Both the position numbers and the translations under genes were made by a program. Below the pieces are notes generated by a model. That model ran no database searches and was not told the origin of the DNA. It saw only the letters and a program-made list of their open reading frames with translations. A DNA stretch of 64,000 bases. It comes from Apostichopus japonicus (Eukaryota > Echinodermata > Holothuroidea > Aspidochirotida > Stichopodidae). Below, piece after piece: positions 44,801 through 56,800 of the stretch; position 1 is the stretch's first letter; each line of letters starts with the position of its first letter. The stretch covers positions 23,480,489-23,544,488 of the forward strand of contig NC_092572.1 in assembly GCF_037975245.1 (NCBI RefSeq), in the 5' to 3' direction.

Positions 44801-47800
44801 CGTTCTCATTCTAAGACTCCGTCTCCTGCGAGGTTCAAACCCGCCACCTTTCAGCCCATCTCCCCGCATCCCGGCTCCAACTTCCACCCGAGTTCCCGAA
44901 GCGGAACCCCCAACCGGCACAGTACGCCCATATCGGGCAGATCCTCCACAGAGATCGGGTCGCCTAGGGTTGCTCCTCACGGATCAAACTTTGTCACGCC
45001 TGGTAGTCCCCACAAGGGGGTCTATCGTAGTGAGAAACAGTTCCGCAGTGATAGCCAAGATTCGGGGATTGGTTCCCTGGTACAGTCACCCCAGTCTGGG
45101 CACGTAGGTGTGTCGCCTTCAAGACAAAAGTATATAGGAGGAGATAAGGGCTCAAATAGATTTCAGTTTCCTCAACCGCCTTCAGACAATAAACTGCGTG
45201 CCGCACTGATGGCTCCTAAACACCTGCCAGCCGAAACCCAAACCAGCCCAACACCGGGATCGAAGCATCCTCCCCCTACCAAGAAAGAACGATTGTCCCA
45301 CAAGGAACCGGTCAAGCAACAGTCCTTACCTAGCAAGGAGCCGGAGAAACCCAGCGTGGTGGAGTCAAACAGTCTCACGCCCCCGACAACGGCACCAGCA
45401 CCAACGATGAATACCGAGAAAGACACCGGAAGTAATGGACAAGCAGGTAGTGTATGTCTCCTAGGTTACCAGGTAGCATCATCTCCTAGGTTACTGGGGA
45501 ATGTTCTTCCTTGGGTAGTGTCCTTCCCTAGAGTAACTGGTACTGTAGTTAATTTCCCTAGGTTAAAATGTAGTGTTCTTCCAAAGGCTTACAGGTAGTG
45601 TCCTTCCCTAGTTTAGTACCATAGGTTAATTGGTAGTGTCCTAACTTGCGTTAAATGGTCATTTAATTCCCTAGTCTAGTGGGTAGTGTCCTTCCATAGG
45701 TTAACTGGTAGTTTATTTCCCTAGGTTAATATGTAGTGTTCTTCCAAAGGCTTACAGGTAGTGTACTTCCCTAGTTTATTACTCTAGGTTAATTGGTAGT
45801 GTCCTAACTTAAGTTAAATGGTCATTTAATTCCCTAGGCTAGTGGTTAGTGTCTTCCATAGGCCAACAGGTATTGTCCTTCCTTAGGTTATCGGGGAATG
45901 TTTTTCCTTAGGGTACCTGACAATGTCTTTGGCTACTGTTACCAGTTAGTTTTATTCAGTAGGTTACCGGGAAGTGTTATTTTCTGTCTCACCACTAACA
46001 GTTGCCATTCCTTGGGTTTAATACTAGTGGCTTAGACAACCTTACCTATTACTGTTGGTTTAGCACAGTAACTGCTAGTATTAGACTCAGACAACATTAC
46101 CTATATCCTGTTGGTTTAACACAGTTACTGCTAGTATTAGACTCAGACAACATTACCTATGACCTGTTGGTTTAGCACAGTGACTGCTAGTATTAGACTC
46201 AGACGACATTACCTATAACTTGTTGGTTTAGCACAGTGACTGCTAGTATTAGACTCAGACAACATTACCTATGACCTGTTGGTTTAGCACAGTGACTGCT
46301 AGTATTAGACTCAGACAACATTACCTATAACTTGTTGGTTTAGCACAGTGTCTGCTAGTATTAGACTCAGACAACAAACTTATGATCTGTTGGTTTAGCA
46401 CAGTGACTGCTAATATTAGACTCAGACAACATTACCTATTATAACCTGTTGGATTAGCACAGTGACTGCTAGTATTAGACTCAGACAACATTACCTATGA
46501 CCTGTTAGTTTAGCACAGTGACTGCTAGTATTAGACGCAGACAACATTACCTATTAACTAATGGTTTAGAACAGTGACTGCTAGTATCAGACAACATTAC
46601 CTATTACCTAATGGTTTAGCACAGTAACTGCTAGTATTAGACTCAGACATTACCTACGACCTGTTGGTTTAGCACAGTGACTGCTAGTATTAGACTCAAA
46701 CAACATTACCTATAACCTGTTGGTTTATCACAGTGACTGCTAGTATTAGACTCAAACAACATTACCTATAACCTGTTGGTTTAGCACAGTGACTGCTAGT
46801 ATTAGACTCAGACAACAAACTTATGATCTGTTGGTTTAGCACAGTGACTGCAGGTATAAGACTCAGACAACATTACCTATGACCTTTGGGTTTATTTTAT
46901 GTATATCAGCATTTTGAAATACTTTCCAAAAAGAGAAAAAAAAAAATTGTGTGTACATTTTGTAGTGAAGAAACCATAATGGCCTAATGAATACAGGATG
47001 CTGTTTCCAAATGTCAACAAAGGCCTCGATGAACAAACAGTTTTACGCAACACATTCATGGCGATGACAAGTAACAAATAACAAACTATACCATTTCGAA
47101 AATGTAGTCTAAAAATCAACTAACAATTGATGACAGAATTTTGGTTATTACTGTGTCGATTACAATCCATTAAAGTCAAAGTCAAAATCTGTTCCAAACT
47201 TTCCCAGAAGATCATATTTTAAAGGCATAAAATGGGTTTTAAGGTTAAATTCACAGCGTAACCAGATGTAAGTCTCACAGTTTCAGTCAACTTTGCCTTC
47301 TATAACTCTTGTTTTCTTGGATGTGATCAAAGCATAACTCATATAAAACTGTGCATACTGTAGCTCATTGCACCATTGGCCAAACTACTTCTGTAATATT
47401 CAGTACTTAAAATTATTCACACAAATAAATGCATTTAAGAGAGAGAGAGAGAGGTGGAGAGAGAAGAGGTTGACATGTCCTCTCCTATCATGGATGATAT
47501 AGTCATCACCCTAGATAACAAAGATCAATTTGTCAAATTATTAGTGGAAACCTTTTACAAAATTTGTCACATGAGAAATGTGGCCACATATTGTACTAGT
47601 GCATTTAATAGTAGTTCTCATTTGAAAGATAGACTGTCACCCTACTGTGATTTTAATATTTATCTGACACTAAGCCTTGGTAAGCCCTTCTTTGCATTTT
47701 CTAGTGAACTACTCCTTAGGTAGAATGACTTGCTGTAGCTATAAAAAAAAAAAAAAAATCACAGCCCTTCTTCTTTGAAATTTTATCTGTGTCACCAATT

Positions 47801-50800
47801 TATTCAAGATTCTCTCAGCTGTTGTACATATATATAAATGCAGAAGATAGATTAACTGTGTATATATTGTGCAAGTGAGCAAAAGTTCAAACTTGCATGC
47901 CTCCTCCTCAACTGGTGTAAGTTACTAAGTATAGCTGCCAACATGTTCATGGTCGTTCCACCGCCTGTACAAACTGTACTAGAGTATACTTGTGTATTGT
48001 GTGTAGTGCACAGACAGCTGTTGTGTACACACACTGGTCTGTACTCTGTATACATTATGTAGTTATATTCACAAGTAACATGTGACTTGTTCATTTTGTA
48101 AGGTATCTGAGGTTATTGAGATAGAGGGGGGGGGGGGGGGTTTGGTTGAATCTCATTCTGTAAATAAAATGTAAAATTAAAATTCATTTTGCACGTCCTA
48201 CTCCTCTTTAGTACAGGTCTCAAGTATTAATGTATTTTTTTTTTTACATTTATACTTTTACATCGCCTTCCCCAACCATGTTCGTGATTGGTCGGAGTGC
48301 ATGTTATGATATTATCTTGTATAGGTTGGTTTGGGTGTATTACCACCCCTGTCCATGTTCCCCATTGGGTTATGGGAAGGGGGGGAGGGGATGTACTAAT
48401 AATTTAATGTTATTTATTGTGTAGATTAGTTTGTGTACATCGCCTTCCCTTGGCCATATTCGTGATTGGTTGGAGTGAAGATGGTTACCTCTATTTCATG
48501 TTACTATATTCTCTCTCTTGTAGATTGGTCCTGTGCGGTTCCTCCCGGCCATGTTCCAGTATTCTTCTGGCATTCTCTGGTGCCAATCTTCAATATCAGC
48601 CATCCAAACAAACCACCAGCCAACCCAACTACTACCACAGAGAGTGAGAAAGGTATGGATCAAGTATTATTGATACCATTGGTTTCACAGAACAGTAGGA
48701 CTAGTTCACTTTACAACAGGGGTCTGTCATTCTCAGCAATGAAATAAATGATGATGATGTCTCCCATGGAATTTCATGCTTAAAGCAGCCATTTTGCATC
48801 CTTTTCTATGGTTTTTCTCAACCTCACTGATTCCAGGATGCCATAACTACATACATAACTAGCTTATCTATTCAAATCTTACTTCAAATGGTGGCATAAA
48901 AGTTGAAAGTCATTGGCCAATACGTAATTCAACACCATGCTTGATTTGTGTAGATCGTCTACTGTATGGCAGTTGTACCAGGGAGCTGTTAAGAGTCGAG
49001 CTCACTGGTTGTACCAAGTTACCAACTAGACATTTTGAATCTATTTTTAGCAATGGCTCATAAGTAAACCTGCATCTCTGATTGGTTGAATTCCAACTAG
49101 TGGGTTGGGGGAACTGTATGCGATTAATATTAAATGTGTAATTTGTCAGAGGACACTTTTCTCATTATCTACAAACATCCTTAATTACTCGCCAATTAAC
49201 GCTTTTGACAGGGAAAAACTTGGCTTATATCTGAGTTTGCTGTTTTGTGATTGGTATATGTAAAAAAAATCTATGGACTTGTCAAAAAAGTGGTAAACGC
49301 TGACAAAACGCAAAATGCTGCTTTAAAGCTGACTTTTTTTCTTTCTTTTTTGTGGTGTAGCAGCAGTCTTGGAATCCCAATCAGAGGAGCCATCAAATCC
49401 TGCATTGCCAAAGAAGACATCTGACAAGTGAGTAAAGATTCTGGTTCTTGACCAGACAACACTAAGGAGAAATACTTGACATGACTAACTTAAGTATATT
49501 GCTATGGTAGGGGGATATCTTTGAGATGTTATGAGTAAGACCAGGTGTAGTTATATAACTATATCTGTGAGATATGACTAAGTAGATATAATAATGAATA
49601 AGATCAGTTGTAGTTATATCACTATATTTGGAGGCTGTCTGTGAGATATGACTAAGTACATATAGTAAATGAATAAGATAAGTTGTAGTATTATCACTAT
49701 ATTAGGAGAATGTTTGTGAGATATGACTTAGTACATATAGTAAATGAATAAGATAAGTTGTAGTATGATCACTATATAAGGAGGATGTCTGTGAGATATG
49801 ACTAAGTACATGTAATAGTGAATAAGATCAGTCGTAGTACTATCACTATATTTGGAGGATATCTTTGAGACATGACTAAACTATATACTTGTTATTAGTA
49901 GCTTTGAGCTCAACTCAGCTGATGTTTGCATAAAATGTTCAGCCGTAGCTTGGAGATGAATCATCGTTAACACTTTTGTAGTTGTTATGCAAGAATTATC
50001 TTAAGGCTTGTTGCCAAGTGAACTCATTCCAGGTTGCTAGGGGGAAAAACTCTTATCACTTTTTGACATTGTTCTTTTTTATCTTTGCTTGTAGTAAATC
50101 TGTAGCCTATCTGCTCAATGAGAGTAGTCCATCCACTGGACCACCAAGCAAGAGGAGATCCCATTCACTCAGCTCTCTCCCGAAGGAAAATTCCCAAGAC
50201 AAAGCGCTGAGAAGTCCAAAGAAGGTATGCCTTGTAAGGTGCACGTTATGTGGAGAGGATTCCATGCTGTCTGTTTATGTATGTATGTGTTTTAGATCCT
50301 CCTGCAAGCAGGAACTCGCGAAGAAGCCTCATTGGCTTATCAAAGTCGCAAGCTGACCGAAGTCAGTCTCTTACATTCATATTTATCGTCCATGATTATG
50401 AATTGTCAACAACTCTGTAACTGGACGACATACATTAATCTGGGAGTGACTCGAACAGGGGACCTTATGATTGAATGGCACCGGCGTTAACCACTGAGCT
50501 AACACTCCAAAGTAAATTAAATGACACTTACACTTGCAACTAGCTACCACTGCTTAGTTGAGGACAATTTTATGCTATTTTTTTGTGATTCGAAAATGAG
50601 AATTTGTTGCATTGTGGTAGGAAAATATATATGCCAGAGCTGTCTCGAAAGAAGATGTTTAAAAGGCAGTAGTGAAACAAGAGATCTGGTTGCTCGGAAC
50701 GAGATGCCGAGAGCGAAAAGGTACATTAACATTGGTGACCTTTGACCTCTTCACAGATAAGAGACAAATATCATGTGGAAAGACAAATGAATGCCTTTAT

Positions 50801-53800
50801 GATCTTTAGTGAAAGGCATTAACATTGGTAACATTTAACCTCTCCACAGATAAGAGACAAAGATCATGTGAGAAGACCTATGAATGCCTTCATGATCTTT
50901 AGTAAAAGGCATCGTTCAAGAGTTCACCAAATGCACCCGAATCAGGACAACAGGACGGTCAGTAAAATCTTGGGGGAGTGGTGGTATGCACTGAAACCAA
51001 ATGAGAAGCAAGAGTACCATGCATTAGCATTCCAGGTATGTAAGATGATAAACCATGGATTCTGAGAAGAAAATAGTAATTTTGTTTAATTTTCTGTAAT
51101 AAAGATTGTCTTTTGGAATTTATCAACTGTAACCTGTTTCGTAGGTGTTCAATTAAATTTGGATGGGGAGGGGTGTGGGAGGGTTGGTTGGGGAGGGAAG
51201 GTAGGGAGGCGGGTCAGGTATGGTCCCTTCTCTGTATTGGTTCTGTGGCTTTTGACAGGCAGCCTCATCTAAGGAATGGTTGTATACGGATTACCGAAAC
51301 CAACACAGGGGTGGAAAGGTCGTTAAGAATACAGGACTCAGACATAAGAGGTCACCGGTCAGAAGTCTTCTCCAGCCAATGCATAAAGGAGAAAATGTTA
51401 TTGGATCCGTTTGACAGACTCAGGCTTCTATTTTTTAATCCCCTTGTACTGCGATTTAATCTAAGCCACTTGTGAATTTCCTCTGACTGAGTTGAATTAC
51501 ATGTGAAGTTAAATGTTTGTTTTCACGGCATGCACATGTGGCTGCGTAAAATTGTGAACTTTCTTGAATGAATACAAATTTGTTGCTAAACTTGTGGTAT
51601 GACTTTGTAATTATCCACACACACACACACCCCAACAGGTGAAAGAGGCACACTACAAGGCACACCCTGACTGGAAGTGGTGCAGCAGGGAACGAAAGAA
51701 GTCTGGTTCATCGAGCACTGCCGGTACCCCACACCCTCCATCGCCTGGTACCCCACACCCTCCGTCGCCTGGTACCCCACACCCTCCATCACCTAGTCGG
51801 CTAGAGGAGGACCCAGAGGCAAAGACAGATGGACCATTACAGTCTGGTGAGATATCACATCTCATAATTTGCTGTCATTTTTTATTTATATCAAGATCTG
51901 TCTTCAGCCTCACAAATTAGTAAAAACTGATGATCTAGTTTTTAAAAAATTTTTTTTTTACTGATATTAATTTGAATTTTATTAAACTACTGAATATGTT
52001 TACCTATCATGGAAGGTCTGTATTTGGTAGTATTAAGTTGACCGTCTTTCTGTCGATTCTTTCGGGAAGTTTATGGCTACTTTGATTGAGTTGTAGAGAC
52101 AGAATCCATAGGCAATGTTTGAGATCATGTGTAAAGACATAAAGCTCTGGATTTACTGTGCCAGAGACAGAACCAGGGCAGTCTTTGTTATCTCGTACAA
52201 AACATAAATCTCCGGTCGTACTGTCCCAGACAGAAAGACATTGAGGCTTAACATTATAACTTAACAGTTAATCTTGTTAGCAATTTTGAGGGTGATAGAG
52301 AGAGACAGAATAAGAACAAATATTTTCATTAAAAGACATAAAGCTCTGGTTTTACTGTGCCAGAGACAGAACGAGGGCAGTCTTTGATGTCTCGTACAAG
52401 ATGTAAATCTCTGGTCGTACTGTCCCAGACAGAAAGACATTGAGGCAGTGCTTAACAGTAAATCTTGTTAGCAATTTAGAGGGTGCTAGAGTGAGACAGA
52501 ATTAGGGCAAAGTCTTTTCTTGAGATTCTTGCTGTACTGTTTCATTAAAGAAGGGGGGTGGGGTGGGGGGGATGGTTTAGTCTTTTTACAAGCCTTATAT
52601 ATCCTATTGAGTATCTCTGGAAGTCATTAGCCATGTCTGTGTAAGGTATCTGTAGCTTATGTCAGTACTGAATCTTTACATTACTTTCAGTTGAAGAAGT
52701 CGAGCAGACCTCAGCATCACCTAGTGTTGCATCTTTCGCAACAAGGATGATGGTAAGTTTGGTGAAGCAATTTCCTTATCCTGCATTTGGTTGTCAATAC
52801 CCTGCATTTGGTTGTCGGTAACCTGCATTTGGTTGTCGGTAACCTGCATTTGGTTGTTGATATCCTACATTTGGTTGTCGATATCCTGCATTTGGTTGTC
52901 GATATCCTGCATTTGGTTGTCGATACCCTGCATTTGGTTGTCGATATCCTGCATTTGGTTGTCGGTAACCTGCATTTGGTTGTCAATACCCTGCATTTGG
53001 TTGTTGATATCCTACATTTGGTTGTCAATACCCTGCATTTGTCGACATCCTGCATTTGGTTGTCGTTAACCTGCATTTGGTTGTCGATATCCTGCATTTG
53101 GTTGTCGATATCCTGCATTTGTCGATACCCTGCATTTGGTTGTCGATATCCTACATTTGTCGATACCCTGCATTTGGTTGTCAACACCCTGCATTTGGTT
53201 GTCAATATCCTGCATTTGGTTGTCGGTAACCTGCATTTGGTTGTCGATATCCTGCATTTGGTTGTCGATATCCTGCATTTGGTTGTCAGTAACCTGCATT
53301 TGGTTGTCGATAACCTGCATTTGGTTGTCGATAACCTGCATTTGGTTGTCGATATCCTGCATTTGGTTGTCGATATCCTGCATTTGGTTGTCAATATCCT
53401 ACATTTGGTGGTCAACATCCTGCATTTGTCGACATCCTGCATTTGGTTGTCGTTAACCTGCATTTGGTTGTCGATATCCTGCATTTGGTTGTCGATATCC
53501 TGCATTTGTCGATACCCTGCATTTGGTTGTCGATATCCTACATTTGTCGATACCCTGCATTTGGTTGTCAACACCCTGCATTTGGTTGTCAATATCCTGC
53601 ATTTGGTTGTCGGTAACCTGCATTTGGTTGTCGATATCCTGCATTTGGTTGTCGATATCCTGCATTTGGTTGTCAGTAACCTGCATTTGGTTGTCGATAA
53701 CCTGCATTTGGTTGTCGATAACCTGCATTTGGTTGTCGATATCCTGCATTTGGTTGTCGATATCCTGCATTTGGTTGTCAATATCCTACATTTGGTGGTC

Positions 53801-56800
53801 AACATCCTGCAGGGTAGACACACTTGGACAGCAGACAGTATTTGATTTTTTTGGGGGGGGGCCACTACTTTCTTTTTTTTACATATGGAATGGCTGAAAA
53901 GTATGATTCCTGTCACTGCTTTCATCACTAAACATTCTCTATCACTCGCTAATAACAGATATTCATCCACTTTGGCTAACGATGAAAGGCATCATCTGTT
54001 TGGTTAATTAGTGGAACCTGCCTTGTTCTCACTGAGGTAATGTTTTATATTTTCAGAATAACCAGTCGTCCATTCCACCAAAGAAAAGATCTCTGAGTTT
54101 GTCCCACATCTCAGAGCAGCAACAGCTACAGCAGCAGAGTACAGAACAGAGATTAACAGCAGTGTGTTCACAGGTAAACGGCTGAAACAGTGCATTGGTA
54201 TCCTACAGTATTCAACCATGATACATACTTAGTATTGTGACAATGCATTGGTATCTTACTGTATACCATAGATACTTAGTATTGTGAGAGTACATTGGTA
54301 TTGTACTAAGTATTGTGACATTGCAATGGTATTGTACAGTATTCAACAATACATACTTAGTATTGTGACAGTGCATTGGTATCTTACTGTATCCCATAGA
54401 TACTTAGTATTGTGAGAGTGCATTGGTATAGTACAGTATTCAACCATACATACTTAGTATTGTGAGAGTGCATTGGTATTGTACTAAGTATTGTGACATT
54501 GCATTGGTATGGTACAGTATTCAACAATACATACTTAGTATTGTGACAGTGCATTGGTATCTTACTGTATCCCATAGATACTTAGTATTGTGAGAGTGCA
54601 TTGGTATAGTACAGTATTCAACCATACATACTTAGTATTGTGAGAGTGCATTGGTATTGTACTAAGTATTGTGACATTGCATTGGTATGGTACAGTATTC
54701 AACAATACATACTTAGTATTGTGACAGTGCATTGGTATCTTACTGTATACCATAGATACTGAGTATTGTGAGAGTGCATTGGTATCGTACAGTATTCAAC
54801 CATACATACTTAGTATTGTGACATTGCATTGGTATCGTACAGTATTCAACAATACATACTTAGTATTGTGACAGTGCATTGGTATCTTACTGTATCCCAT
54901 AGATACTTAGTATTGTGAGAGTGCATTGGTATAGTACAGTATTCAACCATACATACTTAGTATTGTGAGAGTGCATTGGTATTGTACTAAGTATTGTGAC
55001 ATTGCATTGGTATGGTACAGTATTCAACAATACATACTTAGTATTGTGACAGTGCATTGGTTTCTTACTGTATACCATAGATACTGAGTATTGTGAGAGT
55101 GCATTGGTATCGTACAGTATTCAACCATACATACTTAGTATTGTGAGAGTGCATTGGTATCGTACAGTATTCAACAATACATACTTAGTATTGTGACAGT
55201 GCATTGGTATTTTACTCAGTATTGTGACATTGCATTGGTATCATACAGTATTCAACCATAAATGCTTAGTATTGTGACAGTGCATTGGTATCTTACTGTA
55301 TACCATAGATACTTAGTATTGTGAGAGTGCATTGGTATCGTACAGTATTCAACCATACATACTTAGTATTGTGAGAGTGCATTGGTATTGTACTAAGTAT
55401 TGTGACATTGCATTGGTATCGTACAGTATTCAACAATACATACTTAGTATTGTGACAGTGCATTGGTATCTTACTGTATACCATAGATACTTAGTATTGT
55501 GAGAGTGCATTGGTATCGTACAGTATTCAACCATACATACTTAGTATTGTGAGAGTGCATTGGTATTGTACTAAGTACTGTGACATTGCATTGGTATCGT
55601 ACAGTATTCAACCATAATGCTTAGTATTGTGAAGAAGTGAAAACCTCAGCATGTGGATAGATGCATCCATTCGTTCACCCAGAAGGGTAAATGTGAATGC
55701 CAAAATTTGGATAAAATATTATCATGAATTTGAAGTTTTATCAGTGCTGATATTTAAGGAAGTCTACTGATTGGTGACTGGACAACCTAGTATGTTTCAA
55801 AGATTGTCACTCCAGTGGAGTTGTGTTTGCGAACAAAACATGTCAAAATGGAAGGTGTGATTGATTTACTTTGGCTATATAAATTAAATCATTTGAACTA
55901 GAACTACATGTGTCTCACATTGTGGGGAAATGAGTATATCATGTTCACCATGCTATGTTTGCAGTTATTTGCCTATATTATGTTACAATGTGTTGATTGA
56001 ATTTAAAAATTAAAAAAAAAAAAAAATCTGTTTTGGTTGGCGATAGGTTGCTCCTCCTCCTCCACGAAGAAAGAGATTGGAATCGGAAGAGACCCTTAGC
56101 GATGAAGAGAGGATGGTCATAGATGAAGATGGAGATGATGATGTCATTGGTGAGTCATTTCAAAATTTATGTGGTAAGGGGGTGGGGGGGGTAAGGGGTG
56201 GAAGGGAAGGGCCATCAAGTTATTAGAAAACTTGTATCCAGTCTTAGCGGATTTCCAAAATTCCTACTTCAGGTTACAATTTTGACTGACACTGGGGCAA
56301 AATGTGGAAATAAGTGAGAATATAAAACTGGTCTCCTGTGTTCATGTCAAAGTCCAGTTTGTAGGATGGATTGGTAGTCTGCTGCCCAAAGTGTGAACTC
56401 TGCTGTGAAAACAGCCCGGGATAGTTGTGGGTAAATTACATGCCCATATTTGGTTACAATAATTGGTTATCATTATTCTTTGACAACAAACTCAAATTCG
56501 AACTGTTGTGAAACTGTTTGTAAATGTTACTTGTTAGAGACATTGGTACAAGTTAAGTCAAGGTAGGAAAACTGGACTAGAAACTTCCAAAAAACCCAAA
56601 TTAGAAGAAATCAAATTTCAGTTAGAAAGTCTCTGCTCAATCAAGTTATTTGAAATTATGAAAGAAGGTAGGAGGGGAATACAAAACATGAAAGGACAAA
56701 AAAAAGACATAAAACAGAAGGCATTATGATGCTTGTTTTATTGCTAAACCACGCTTGGTTTTGGATAAAGATGTAACTGTTCATTATGACTTGTTAGAGG

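Noticed and set aside
47454-47723. 89-codon frame [17 protein letters not shown]... in CIC intron 2
   Set aside because: Reads as a plausible peptide but has no recognised family, and no supporting splice context was found.
52717-53970. 417-codon minus-strand and 352-codon plus-strand frames
   Set aside because: Both come from the 21-bp array in CIC intron 8 (7 codons per unit); low complexity, no gene context.
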